64,000 nt of DNA from contig CAAGHH010000026.1 in the NCBI GenBank assembly GCA_900769615.1, positions 177,472-241,471 on the forward strand. The letters are read 5' to 3'. Numbering within the stretch: the stretch's first letter is position 1; each line of letters starts with the position of its first letter. Of this stretch, positions 16,683 through 24,771 are shown piece by piece. The DNA comes from Selenomonadales bacterium. GTDB lineage: Bacteria > Bacillota > Negativicutes > Selenomonadales > Selenomonadaceae. Position numbers and translations under genes: made by a program. The notes beneath the pieces were generated by a model. That model searched no databases and was not told where the DNA came from. It saw only the letters and a list, made by a program, of their open reading frames with translations.

Positions 16683-18308
16683 ATGAAAATTATACCAGGG
16701 CTCACCATAAAGGAAATGGCTGAACAGAAACAGTCAGAATATACCGATAAAATTGTGGCAGCTAAATTAGATAATACATTAACTGATTTGCAAAATGAGG
16801 TTAATGATGCTAGAAATATTGAATTTGTAACCTTAGATTCAACTTATGGCTGGCAAGTTTATCGTCGTTCGGTACTGTTTTTGTTATTTACAGCGGTAAA
16901 TGAATTATATCCTGAAGCTGAGGTAGCAGCTAAATTTACAGTTAACAAAGGCTTATTTTGTGAATTAAATCAAGCTGGTACAGAATTAGATGCTGCTAAG
17001 GTAAAAAAAATAGCTGATCGTATGCATAAAATTGTAGCTGAAAATCGCCCTATTGTTAAAAAGGTCTATAGTCGTGATGAAGCAGTTCAGCTATTTAAAA
17101 CAGTTAAACAGATTGAAAAAGCTAACCTAATAGACGGTTTAAAGCGTCCTCTTGTCAGCATTTATCATTGTGGGACCTATTTTGATTATTTATATGGTGC
17201 TATGATGGGAGAAACTGGTGATTTAGGTCTGTTTGCCTTGGATTATGAAAATCCTGGGATGCTTTTAAGAACGCCTGACATAGATACTTTAGGCAAAGTA
17301 AGACAAAAATTAGAACAACCTAAATTAAATCACATTTTGAGTGAAGCTAAAAATTGGGCGGAAATACTGCATTGTCAATATATTCCCGATTTAAATCGTG
17401 CTAACCGCAACGGACATATTGGGGATATTATTCGCATATCGGAGGCTTTGCAAGAGAAAAATATTGCACAGATTGCTGATCATGTAGCTAGTTTTCAGGA
17501 TAAATTACGCATGGTACTTATAGCTGGACCATCGTCTTCGGGCAAGACGTCATTTGCGCAACGATTGCGGGTGCAAATGATGGTTAATGGATTAAATCCA
17601 ATATCGATTTCTTTAGATGATTATTTTTGTAATCGCAAGGATACACCGCTTACGCCGAAGGGTGAATATGATTACGAAAGTCTAGGGGCATTAGATACTA
17701 AATTATTTAATCAGAATATGCTAGATCTTATGGCTGGTCGTGAAGTTATTTTGCCAAAATATAATTTTATTACTGGTTTAAGAGAATGGCAGGAAACACC
17801 ATTAACGATTGCTTCAAATCAGCCGATAATAGTTGAAGGTATTCACGGTTTAAATGAAAAATTAAGTGAAAAAATTCCTCGAGAAAGTAAATATAAGATA
17901 TATATTAGCGCTTTGATGCAGCTAAATGTCGATGCACACAATCGTATTCCAACAACGTATGCACGATTAGTACGCCGTTTAGTGCGTGACAGCCAGTTTA
18001 GAGGAGCTCATGCGATAAAAACCTTAAAACAGTGGGCTGATGTCAGAGCTGGTGAAGAAAAAAATATATTTCCTTATCAGGAAGATGCTGATGTGATGTT
18101 TAATTCAGCATTGATTTATGAGTTGGGCGTACTCAAAAAATACGCTGAACCGCTTTTAAAGGCGGTGTCTATGGCAGTGCCAGAGCATGTCTTGGCTAGT
18201 CAGATATTAGGGATGCTGCAATATGTCGATGCTATTGATGATGAGGACGACATTCCAAATAATTCAATTTTACGTGAATTTATCGGTAAATCTGTATTTT
18301 TTAAATAA
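16683..18308 (+). CDS. TGS-type uridine-kinase-like nucleoside kinase
   Basis: A 541-residue protein. The first half resembles the N-terminal editing-associated part of threonyl-tRNA synthetase (YRRSVLFLLFTAVNELYP). The second half is a P-loop kinase: Walker A GPSSSGKTSFAQRLRVQM, SISLDDYF, then VEGIHGLNE, as in uridine kinase/phosphoribulokinase. This fused family is common in Firmicutes and is usually called nucleoside or uridine kinase. The start at 16683 follows GGGGGTGC. Confidence 0.85.
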   Translation: MKIIPGLTIKEMAEQKQSEYTDKIVAAKLDNTLTDLQNEVNDARNIEFVTLDSTYGWQVYRRSVLFLLFTAVNELYPEAEVAAKFTVNKGLFCELNQAGTELDAAKVKKIADRMHKIVAENRPIVKKVYSRDEAVQLFKTVKQIEKANLIDGLKRPLVSIYHCGTYFDYLYGAMMGETGDLGLFALDYENPGMLLRTPDIDTLGKVRQKLEQPKLNHILSEAKNWAEILHCQYIPDLNRANRNGHIGDIIRISEALQEKNIAQIADHVASFQDKLRMVLIAGPSSSGKTSFAQRLRVQMMVNGLNPISISLDDYFCNRKDTPLTPKGEYDYESLGALDTKLFNQNMLDLMAGREVILPKYNFITGLREWQETPLTIASNQPIIVEGIHGLNEKLSEKIPRESKYKIYISALMQLNVDAHNRIPTTYARLVRRLVRDSQFRGAHAIKTLKQWADVRAGEEKNIFPYQEDADVMFNSALIYELGVLKKYAEPLLKAVSMAVPEHVLASQILGMLQYVDAIDDEDDIPNNSILREFIGKSVFFK

Positions 18309-18350
18309 AAAAATTCCGTTCCTCGATTTTCAGGAACGGAATTTCTTTTT
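18308..18350. terminator. Bidirectional terminator
   Basis: A perfect stem AAATTCCGTTCCT/AGGAACGGAATTT lies between converging genes, with A residues on the left and TTCTTTTT on the right. It serves both strands. Confidence 0.85.
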
Positions 18351-19509
18351 ATTTTCGTTTAGGATAAACGCCAATGGTTAATTCATTTAATAATGGATAA
18401 CAATTGCCTATTTTACGGCAGGCAATTGCCATTAGCATAGCTATTAGTAAAGTAGCAAAGTAGAAAAAAATGGCTATAGGTGCGGTCATGATATAACCGT
18501 AATGTTTCAACAATAAAGCTAAATAGGTTATGGCTATAGGATGGGCTAAATAAGCAAAATAGGAATGTTTACCTAGAATATGCAATAGTGGATTGAATAT
18601 GGCAGGATATTTTTGGTAAGTAAATATAGTAAAGAAAAAAATACTAGCCATTAAGGTATAGAATATTCCGGCTGGTGATAGCTGATGAGCGGTATTGATA
18701 GCTTCCATAGCAGTATAACCCGTGCGGTAAATGAGCGCGTAATAATAAGCTAAAAGAGAAAACAGCGATATATAGAAAAATACGACTATAAAATTACGGT
18801 TGCTTTTCATAAATTGCATAAATTTATCAATATGGACAGCAAGATAACCACCTAGGATAAAGATAAATACATAATGCATAACCCAATAGTTTAAGCGGTA
18901 TAGCAAAAATGGTTTTAACCAGGAAGTGTCAGGCAGACCATAGACAAATATATTAAATGAGGTGCTGAAACTGGACCAATAATCAAAGGCAAGCTGAGCT
19001 AATAGCAGCCAAGCTAGGCTCATTTTTGACATTTTTTTGACAATAATAATCCAAAGTGGCATTAATAGATAGAACCAAAGCAATATAACTAAAAAATATA
19101 ATTGATATTTGGCATTGCCAAAAAAAAGGATGCTAAGGAGATGTAATGGATCAGGGAAACCAACACCATAGAGAAGTCCATCGTGGATAAGGTAAAAAAA
19201 GGACCATACCAAATAGGGAATCAGCACAGTTTTAAAACGTCGTTTGAGAAAATAGCGAAAATCAAAAGGTTCTTTTAAGTCGAGGTTATAAAACAGACCG
19301 AAGGCTGATATGAAAAAGAAAATAGGGACGCTGAATCTTGTTGCAACTTCAAAAAGAGCAACTAAATCAATATTAGCAGCGGTATTTTCCAAATATTGTG
19401 AGCCAACATGAATTCCAATAACACCCATCATGGAAATACCACGAATATATTCAATAGCAGCCAGTCTGGGCTTGTTTTTTTTTTCAGTTAGACTATTGGT
19501 TTCACGCAT
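18349..19509 (-). CDS. Acyltransferase-3 family membrane protein
   Basis: A 386-residue integral membrane protein with about ten helices. It opens with the family signature RLAAIEYIRGISMMGVIGIH (catalytic His in the first helix) and continues SVPIFFFISAFGLFY. These enzymes O-acylate cell-surface polysaccharides or similar molecules; the substrate is unknown. GGAGAT precedes the ATG. It lies 26 bp downstream of the SIMPL gene, likely in one transcript. Confidence 0.85.
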   Translation of the reverse strand: MRETNSLTEKKNKPRLAAIEYIRGISMMGVIGIHVGSQYLENTAANIDLVALFEVATRFSVPIFFFISAFGLFYNLDLKEPFDFRYFLKRRFKTVLIPYLVWSFFYLIHDGLLYGVGFPDPLHLLSILFFGNAKYQLYFLVILLWFYLLMPLWIIIVKKMSKMSLAWLLLAQLAFDYWSSFSTSFNIFVYGLPDTSWLKPFLLYRLNYWVMHYVFIFILGGYLAVHIDKFMQFMKSNRNFIVVFFYISLFSLLAYYYALIYRTGYTAMEAINTAHQLSPAGIFYTLMASIFFFTIFTYQKYPAIFNPLLHILGKHSYFAYLAHPIAITYLALLLKHYGYIMTAPIAIFFYFATLLIAMLMAIACRKIGNCYPLLNELTIGVYPKRK

Positions 19510-19535
19510 GAAAATTAAATCTCCTCTAAATAAAA

Positions 19536-20249
19536 TTAGTCAGACAATATAAACTCGACATGAACGTTTGCCATAAGCGAAAGATTACCAGGTTCAATTG
19601 GGGTATCACTGGCTTTGCTAGCTAGCAGCATGGCTCGATTAAATGGGCGAGCTTCAATATCACCGGTGCTTTCGGAAATGCTTTGAATACCGATTATTCT
19701 TTTGCCAAAGCTAGCTGCAATAATATCAGCTTTATCGCGAGCATCAGCAACTGCTTTTTGCATAGCAGCCTTGCGGATTAGCTTGGTATTGCTAACAGAA
19801 AAATCAATTGAAGTTATCTCGTTAGCACCAGCGTTTAAAGCGGTGTCGATGACTTTGCCAGTTTTATTAATATCGTGGATTACAGCTACGATACTGTTGT
19901 TTACAGTATAACCGCTGATTTCTCGAACATGTTTTTCATCGCTATGGTAGATAGGTCTAAAAGAATAGTTATCCGTTTGAATGTCTTTGGCTTCGATACC
20001 AAGTAATTTTATGGCTTGGTTGACATTAGCTGAAGTATTAGCATTGGTTTGTTGCGCTTTGTTAGCATCGGTGTTAGTATTCGTAACGCCAATGGTGATT
20101 GTAACTTGATCCGGTTTGGCTTGGCTGCTTCCCTGACCATCAACTGCTAACACGGTATGATTTTGGTTATTGCTAGCAGCACTAGCTGAATTTGCGAGAA
20201 AAAGTAGGGTGAAAGCGAAAAAAAAGGATAAAATTTTTAAATTTTTCAT
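19536..20249 (-). CDS. Exported SIMPL-domain (DUF541) protein
   Basis: A 237-residue protein: signal peptide (residues 1-24, ending ANSASA) then a SIMPL domain (VDGQGSSQAKPDQVTITIGV, then DNYSFRPIYH, and DARDKADIIAASFGKRI). It is periplasmic or surface-located. The domain occurs in outer-membrane-stress and kinase-associated proteins. GGAGGTATTAC precedes the start. Confidence 0.85.
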   Translation of the reverse strand: MKNLKILSFFFAFTLLFLANSASAASNNQNHTVLAVDGQGSSQAKPDQVTITIGVTNTNTDANKAQQTNANTSANVNQAIKLLGIEAKDIQTDNYSFRPIYHSDEKHVREISGYTVNNSIVAVIHDINKTGKVIDTALNAGANEITSIDFSVSNTKLIRKAAMQKAVADARDKADIIAASFGKRIIGIQSISESTGDIEARPFNRAMLLASKASDTPIEPGNLSLMANVHVEFILSD

Positions 20250-20355
20250 AGTAATACCTCCATATTGTAGCAGGACTTTTTATAGTTTCCAGCGAATGTA
20301 TACATATAATACAATATTTTTCACAAATTGACAAACAGAATGGAGATGCTTTATC

Positions 20356-20709
20356 ATGATGGCATTAAATTTTCAGGCATCAAAACATAAAAAGATGCTT
20401 ATGGAACGTACTAAAAATTGTACCGTGAGATTAGGTGATGTAAGTCAGCTTTATCCACAGGGCTCGGTAGTATGGATTACTGTTGGCAAAAAAGGTGAGC
20501 CTAAGCACAAGCTTTATTCAGCTTATTTAGATAAAGTTCGGGTAAAAACTATGGGCACCCTGACCTCTAATGACTTAGGTCATCAAAACCCAGAAATAAA
20601 CTCTAAAGAAGAATTGGTTGCTGACTTTGAAAAAATATATAATCGTCGTATTTTGATGGAAGATACGGTTACAGTAATATATTTCACTGAGGTACACGAA
20701 GATTTGTAA
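20356..20709 (+). CDS. ASCH-like domain protein
   Basis: A 117-residue protein resembling ASCH/PUA-like RNA-binding domains: NCTVRLGDVSQLYPQGSVVWITVG (beta core), a charged helix EELVADFEKIYNRR, then a final strand VTVIYFTEV. No nuclease motif is visible. This is the last chromosomal gene before the inverted-repeat element. Tandem ATGs; GGAGATGC precedes them. Confidence 0.6.
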   Translation: MMALNFQASKHKKMLMERTKNCTVRLGDVSQLYPQGSVVWITVGKKGEPKHKLYSAYLDKVRVKTMGTLTSNDLGHQNPEINSKEELVADFEKIYNRRILMEDTVTVIYFTEVHEDL

Positions 20710-20721
20710 TAACCCCTTGCT

Positions 20722-21040
20722 TTACCTGAAATGAAACAAAAAGGCTCTCATAACCAGCATAAGCGTTTTTCCTGGGTATCGTATATATAAATTATATGCG
20801 ATACCTAATATAATGCGTTTATACCGGCAATGAGAGCTTCGTTTTTTAAAAAATTCTTTCGCGTTTTAGCTACATAAATAACAGAAAAATTCCGTTCTAA
20901 CGTTATTTCACCGCAAGTTCTTCTAAGTTTCTCTAAGTCGCCCTAAGTACCATAAATTCCTTTTATAACGCCAGTTATCACGTGGTTTCGTAGACGTTCC
21001 TAAACGCTCTAAGTAGTTCTAAGCGCATAACTTCCGATAA
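20722..21040. repeat. Left arm of a long imperfect inverted repeat
   Basis: The 319 bp here are repeated in inverted orientation at 57873-58186 with scattered mismatches. The outer third folds on itself (AGGCTCTCAT with ATGAGAGCTT) and ends in T runs on both strands, so it is also a terminator for the ASCH gene. The inner part carries CTAAGT at 20923, 20933 and 20943 and CTAAG at 21009 and 21019, all 10 bp apart within their groups. The arm ends at ACTTCCGATAA, the half-site of the phage integration core. No ORF is visible. Confidence 0.9.
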
Positions 21041-21047
21041 GTATAAA
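21023..21047. other. attL core (25-bp direct repeat)
   Basis: GCGCATAACTTCCGATAAGT plus ATAAA occurs identically at 57848-57872 in the same orientation. Sequence differs immediately outside on both sides. The region between the copies holds an integrase and a full phage genome. Confidence 0.88.
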
Positions 21048-21086
21048 ACAAATGTACTGCCCAATAATTTCAAGGCTTGCAAGCGC

Positions 21087-21126
21087 TTTTCCGCCAATTC
21101 TTCCGCCTCTTTTTAAAATGGCGGAA
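21087..21126. promoter_or_regulatory. Candidate integrase arm-type sites, left side
   Basis: TTCCGCCA at 21089-21096, TTCCGCC at 21101-21107 and the inverted TGGCGGAA at 21119-21126 cluster 40-80 bp inside attL. The same octamer recurs inside attR (57709-57727). Lambda-type attP sites carry such arm sites on both flanks. Confidence 0.5.
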
Positions 21127-21198
21127 AATATCGAGGGATACCTAATTGGCGAAATGTGTGCTATAATGAACGGGAAGAACGAAAAGGAGGGGAATGTT

Positions 21199-21378
21199 AT
21201 GGCAGAGAAATTACATGCACTTGCTTGCGCAGTTGCAGCGACTTTTTACGGGGCGACGACGTTTTCGCTATTCCCTTCATCAGATTATAGCACATATATT
21301 TCCGGGGCTGACAAGATTGCGCAGAATAGCTGGGAACGCACTGGCTTTATGATGAAACAGGCAATCGACAACACATGA
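21199..21378 (+). CDS. Small phage protein, unknown
   Basis: A 59-residue protein with a moderately hydrophobic N-terminal half (LHALACAVAATFYGATTFSLF) and a polar tail. AAAGGAGGGG precedes the ATG at 21199; a longer frame to 21052 runs through the arm sites and is rejected. Its stop overlaps the next start (ATGA). Confidence 0.55.
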   Translation: MAEKLHALACAVAATFYGATTFSLFPSSDYSTYISGADKIAQNSWERTGFMMKQAIDNT

Positions 21379-21563
21379 TAGCGTGGCTTATTTTAGGGAA
21401 GGCTGTTAGTGGGGATACGTTCTTTGTAGCTTGCTTTTTGTTTGCGTATCCAATACTGCTAGATTGCATAAAATTCAAACCGGTCAACAAGCTGCGCAGG
21501 CTGATCAAGTGGGCGGAAATGCGGTTATTCATTACTCTTGACACGTATAAAAGCACGTGTTAA
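21375..21563 (+). CDS. Small phage membrane protein, unknown
   Basis: A 62-residue protein with one or two hydrophobic segments (AWLILGKAVSGDTFFVACFL, FAYPILLDCI) and a basic tail. It is coupled to the previous gene by ATGA. It sits next to attL, a position used for lysogeny-expressed genes. Confidence 0.5.
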   Translation: MIAWLILGKAVSGDTFFVACFLFAYPILLDCIKFKPVNKLRRLIKWAEMRLFITLDTYKSTC

Positions 21564-21586
21564 GATAGACTTGGAAGGAGATAATC

Positions 21587-21784
21587 ATGAAAGGATATTC
21601 TTCCAGGGAGATACTCAAGATTCTGAAAAAAGATGGCTGGCGAGAAGTTGCTTGTGTAGGCGATCATCACCAGTTCAAACACCCGACTAAGAAAGGGCGT
21701 GTTACCGTCCGACATCCAGTTAAGGATTTGAGTCGGGATGACTTGAAGAGTATCGAAAAGCAATCGGGACTTACGTTTGATTAA
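21587..21784 (+). CDS. hicA: HicA-family toxin
   Basis: A 65-residue YcfA/HicA mRNA interferase. The dsRBD-like fold begins MKGYSSREILKILKKDGW. The catalytic His is in the DHHQFKHPTKKGRVTVR segment. It is followed 35 bp later by hicB, the usual toxin-first order. GGAGAT precedes the ATG. Confidence 0.9.
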   Translation: MKGYSSREILKILKKDGWREVACVGDHHQFKHPTKKGRVTVRHPVKDLSRDDLKSIEKQSGLTFD

Positions 21785-21788
21785 GTCC

Positions 21789-21804
21789 CCTCCCTTCGGG
21801 GAGG
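21789..21804 (+). promoter_or_regulatory. UUCG hairpin over the hicB ribosome site
   Basis: CCTCCC-TTCG-GGGAGG is a six-pair stem with a very stable tetraloop. Its 3' arm contains part of the GGAGGAAGGAG that serves hicB. Confidence 0.6.
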
Positions 21805-21819
21805 AAGGAGATGTTTGTT

Positions 21820-22233
21820 ATGGATAGACCGAATTTTTATCACTATGTTGCAATCATGGATTACGAGGATGACGGTGTACATATAACGTTCCCTGATTTG
21901 CCGGGGTGCGTTTCATTTGGCGAGAATGAAGCCGATGCGGTTAAACAGGCTCGTGAGGCTTTAGCCTTGCATCTTTGGGGAATAGAGGATGATGGAGACG
22001 TGCCGCCAGCTCCATCCACGGTCAAGGATTTGTCACATACGAAACTGCCAGAGAATCAGACCTATTTTGGGGTAGAGACTTTTATGCCAATTATTCGGGA
22101 AAAGATGGCTAATCGTGTCGTAAAGAAAACTCTGACTATTCCTGCGTGGCTGAATGCACAAGCTGAAAATTATGGCATCAACTTTTCACAGACCTTGCAA
22201 AGAGCTTTAAAACAGGAACTAAACATGATTTAA
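21820..22233 (+). CDS. hicB: HicB-family antitoxin
   Basis: A 137-residue antitoxin. The degraded RNase H-like domain reads YHYVAIMDYEDDGVHITFPD then LPGCVSFGENEADAVKQARE. The C-terminal ribbon-helix-helix-like part (KTLTIPAWLNAQAENYGINF) would bind the operon DNA. The ATG at 21820 is preferred over the ATG at 21811 because the latter abuts the ribosome site. Confidence 0.9.
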   Translation: MDRPNFYHYVAIMDYEDDGVHITFPDLPGCVSFGENEADAVKQAREALALHLWGIEDDGDVPPAPSTVKDLSHTKLPENQTYFGVETFMPIIREKMANRVVKKTLTIPAWLNAQAENYGINFSQTLQRALKQELNMI

Positions 22234-22304
22234 TATATTCCTACGTTCACTATATTACCGATGTAATAGCAAAAATTCGAGGTAAAGAAAGATAATCACA
22301 TAGC

Positions 22305-22350
22305 AAAGACCGCGCCCTTGATATGCTATATGTTGGGACGCGGTCTTTTT
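22305..22350. terminator. Terminator between hicAB and the integrase
   Basis: AAGACCGCG pairs with CGCGGTCTT, followed by a T run on the plus strand. It separates converging genes. Confidence 0.85.
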
Positions 22351-22361
22351 AGTTGAATTTA

Positions 22362-23465
22362 TCAAAGTATTTCGTCGATGAGTCGGCGGGATTTATTTTT
22401 GCGTGCTTCGAGGACATGAGAATAGGTTTTTGCGGTGATGTCAATTGAGGCATGTCCAAGGCGTTTTGAGACGAGTTCAAGTTCTTCGCCAGCTTCCAGC
22501 AGCATAGTAGCGTGCGTATGGCGCATGGAATGAACCGAGTAACCGTTGCCGTATTTTTTTATATACATATTAAAGTATCTGATTGCGTTTGGTCCCATGA
22601 GTTTGCCATGTTTGTCATGAATGATAAAGTTATCAGCATAACCGGATCCGGCAAGGCGGGCGGCTGCTTGCAGTGCTTTTTCTGCCCGCAAAATACTTAT
22701 AAGCTTTTTACCGCAAGGAATAATCCGGAAACTGCTCGAGGTTTTCGGCACGTCTTGGATCGTAAGACCGCCGGACATTTCGACAACTGTTCGGGTTATA
22801 GATATTTCCCGCGTGTCGAAGTCTACGTCCTGCCAGGTAAGGGCACAACATTCCCCAAATCGGGCGCCAGTATAATAGGAAATAGCTAATGGCAGAAAAA
22901 ACTGATGCCCTTTAGGGAAGCGCCGAAAGATTTCCGCTACTTGTTGTGGGGAAAAGCTTAAAACCGTACGGGGAGGCTGAGTGTATTTCGGCAGGTGGAT
23001 GTTTTGCGCCGGATTTTTAGGAATGTATTCGCAGAAATCAGCAGCATAAACAAAAAGCCTTTTCAAGACGGTATAAATAGAGGAAACCGTGGAACGGGCG
23101 AGTCCTGCTTCCTTTTTCTGATTCAAGAGGTTTTGCAGCGTCCGCGGTTTTATCGTCCTTAGCTTATGCTCACCAATAATTGGGGCGATGTGATTTCTGT
23201 AGATAGATTGATACGACTTAATGGTGTTAGCGTGAACATTACGGGAATTATCGGTAAAAAATTCACTGGCAAATTCATTGAGCGTCTTTTTGGTTGGCTC
23301 AATATAAGCACCATTCACTTGCAGGTCAACCAAGGCGCGGGCGTAGGCTGCTTCTGCTTCTGCCTTCGTCTTACCGCCCGCCAGTTCCTTGCGCTTGCGT
23401 TTGCCGCCTTCGCCAATTTCTATTGTGAAATACCAGCGATTTCCTTTCTTGCGAATATAAGACAT
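22362..23465 (-). CDS. int: Tyrosine-recombinase integrase
   Basis: A 367-residue phage integrase. An N-terminal AP2-like arm-binding domain (IRKKGNRWYFTIEIGEGGKR) leads to a SAM-like core-binding domain and a catalytic domain with GARFGECCAL (first Arg), HSMRHTHATMLL (His-x-x-Arg), LGHAS (His) and the nucleophile Tyr in TAKTYSHVL. Its ATG at 23465 follows AAAGGGTG; a GTG at 23474 is possible. The arm-binding domain fits the TTCCGCCA repeats near both ends. Confidence 0.95.
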   Translation of the reverse strand: MSYIRKKGNRWYFTIEIGEGGKRKRKELAGGKTKAEAEAAYARALVDLQVNGAYIEPTKKTLNEFASEFFTDNSRNVHANTIKSYQSIYRNHIAPIIGEHKLRTIKPRTLQNLLNQKKEAGLARSTVSSIYTVLKRLFVYAADFCEYIPKNPAQNIHLPKYTQPPRTVLSFSPQQVAEIFRRFPKGHQFFLPLAISYYTGARFGECCALTWQDVDFDTREISITRTVVEMSGGLTIQDVPKTSSSFRIIPCGKKLISILRAEKALQAAARLAGSGYADNFIIHDKHGKLMGPNAIRYFNMYIKKYGNGYSVHSMRHTHATMLLEAGEELELVSKRLGHASIDITAKTYSHVLEARKNKSRRLIDEIL

Positions 23466-23550
23466 AAAAAACACACCCTTTCAATATTACAAGATAAGGT
23501 GTATAATTGAACTGTTAGTTGTATGGGTTCAATTATGTACCCTTATATTT

Positions 23551-23580
23551 GCCGTCCGTTGCTAGCGGGCGGCTTTTGTT
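23551..23580 (+). terminator. Hairpin with T run, upstream of int
   Basis: GCCGTCCG/CGGGCGGC followed by TTTTGTTTT on the plus strand. A near-identical stem recurs at 31208-31230. Confidence 0.5.
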
Positions 23581-23637
23581 TTGCAATGAGTCAGTCCTTC
23601 ACATGATTCGTTTGAAAAATGAATAAATCTTTGCGTG

Positions 23638-23662
23638 GCCGCCTGTGATGGGCGGCTTTTTT
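23638..23662 (+). terminator. Hairpin with T run, between repressor and int
   Basis: GCCGCC/GGCGGC followed by six T residues on the plus strand, directly beyond the repressor stop. No rightward gene lies upstream; it may block antisense transcription into the repressor. Confidence 0.5.
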
Positions 23663-23663
23663 G

Positions 23664-24146
23664 CTATGCGTTTTTTTCTTCGCCAATGTCGGAGACTGAC
23701 AACCCCTTTTGTTCTGCAAGCAATTCTTTTTTGTAGGCTGCAAGTTCTTTGTCGATAGCCGTTGCTGTTTCATCTTCTGCACTGGCGATAGCTGCCGCAA
23801 GTCCTGAAACACACTTGAGGATTTGCTGGCGTTCGGCACTGGACAGCTGCAAAAGATAACGGGCGGCTTTTTGTTCCGCTTTACTTAAATCGTACTGCTT
23901 GGCAAAGGCAGAAAACAAAGTCGTTTCCGTTTCCGCATACATTTCCCCTTGACCAGTCCTTAGCCAGCCCTCAGAAATACTGAATGCGTTGCAGATATCA
24001 GAAAGCAGTCGGTCAGTTATAGATATGCGACCAGTTTCAACGTTTCCAAGATTTGATCGGCTAATTTTAACTTTGTTAGCGAAATCAGCCTGCGTCATGT
24101 TTAAAACGTCTTTCCTGAAGTATCGAATACGTTCCCATATTTCCAT
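23664..24146 (-). CDS. Phage repressor-like XRE HTH protein
   Basis: A 160-residue protein with an N-terminal HTH (MTQADFANKVKISRSNLGNV, typical XRE) and a helical, acidic C-terminus with long Glu/Ala runs. There is no S24 peptidase-like domain, so RecA-driven self-cleavage is unlikely. It faces a strong divergent promoter and is the likely lysogeny repressor. Its own promoter is at 24173-24201. GGAGGGAGGTG precedes the start. Confidence 0.8.
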   Translation of the reverse strand: MEIWERIRYFRKDVLNMTQADFANKVKISRSNLGNVETGRISITDRLLSDICNAFSISEGWLRTGQGEMYAETETTLFSAFAKQYDLSKAEQKAARYLLQLSSAERQQILKCVSGLAAAIASAEDETATAIDKELAAYKKELLAEQKGLSVSDIGEEKNA

Positions 24147-24172
24147 GTAAACACCTCCCTCCTGTAATTAGA

Positions 24173-24201
24173 ATTTTATCATGTGTAAAAATGTTTGTAA
24201 A
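24173..24201 (-). promoter_or_regulatory. Repressor promoter (PRM-like)
   Basis: On the minus strand TTTACA (24196-24201) and TAAAAT (24173-24178) are 17 bases apart, just ahead of the repressor ribosome site. Confidence 0.7.
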
Positions 24202-24222
24202 GGACAAAAATAAGTAATGTAA

Positions 24223-24269
24223 GCTTGACACAAGCAAGATATAGGCTTATAATGTCCGTAACAAGCAAG
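24223..24269 (+). promoter_or_regulatory. Early lytic promoter with operator repeats
   Basis: TTGACA (24225-24230) and TATAAT (24248-24253) are consensus at 17-base spacing. The palindrome GCTTG-ACA-CAAGC (24223-24235) overlaps the -35. ACAAGCAAG occurs at 24230-24238 and again at 24261-24269, exactly 31 bp apart (three helical turns), flanking the -10. These are candidate repressor operators. Confidence 0.75.
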
Positions 24270-24315
24270 CTAAACAACAACAAAGCTTGAGAAGAACAAC
24301 TAGGAGGGCTTTATA

Positions 24316-24447
24316 ATGAGGATTTTGGAAGATAATAGAGGCTGGCACAGTGTCGCCGTTATCCCTTGGCGGGGAACGGAAGCGGAAAGCGAGGACGACC
24401 TGACCGCCTACGCTGAAAAGCACAAAATGAAATTATTAAAGGAGTGA
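24316..24447 (+). CDS. Small early phage protein
   Basis: A 43-residue protein (start MRILEDNRGWHSVAVIPW, end YAEKHKMKLLKE) with TAGGAGGG eight bases before the ATG; first gene after the early promoter. Its last codons lie in a direct repeat that recurs beyond the toxin-antitoxin module, at 25196. No family recognised. The next 15 codons after it (24453-24500) form a GTG-started ORF I do not trust. Confidence 0.6.
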   Translation: MRILEDNRGWHSVAVIPWRGTEAESEDDLTAYAEKHKMKLLKE

Positions 24448-24470
24448 TACATAGTGGAGGTGCTGGAAGA

Positions 24471-24494
24471 AATAACAAAAGCCCCGCGGGGCGG
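24471..24494 (-). terminator. Terminator of the first HigBA-like module
   Basis: The self-complementary GCCCCGCGGGGC is followed on the minus strand by TTTTGTTATT, directly beyond the antitoxin stop. Confidence 0.75.
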
Positions 24495-24497
24495 AGC

Positions 24498-24770
24498 TTA
24501 ATCACAGGGAACAATATCCAGTCTATAGCCCAAAGGTTTTAAGACTTTAATAAGGGTATTGAGCTGAGGGGTGACATTCATTTTTTCCAGTCTAGCAATA
24601 GCAGACTGTTTCAGCCCGCACATATCAGCCAGCTGTTTTTGGGATAAGCCTTTGCTTTCTCTGACTTCAATCAGCTTGCCAATCAGAGCAACCTCAAAAT
24701 CTATTTTGTTTCGTTGCTCCTCGCTGATGAATGAGGAGTCATTCCACAAATCATTAAAGTTAGTACCCAT
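24498..24770 (-). CDS. XRE-family antitoxin (HigA type)
   Basis: A 90-residue protein: an acidic N-terminal part then an HTH (VRESKGLSQKQLADMCGLKQ, SAIARLEK). It starts at the ATG at 24770, two bases past the toxin stop, after AAAGGA. A much longer frame upstream is only the toxin gene read out of frame. The toxin-first order is that of HigBA-like systems. Confidence 0.85.
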   Translation of the reverse strand: MGTNFNDLWNDSSFISEEQRNKIDFEVALIGKLIEVRESKGLSQKQLADMCGLKQSAIARLEKMNVTPQLNTLIKVLKPLGYRLDIVPCD

Positions 24771-24771
24771 G

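Noticed and set aside
20923..20948. CTAAG repeats as a CRISPR array
   Set aside because: The unit is only 10 bp with no spacers of 25-40 bp and no cas genes; the spacing is one helical turn.
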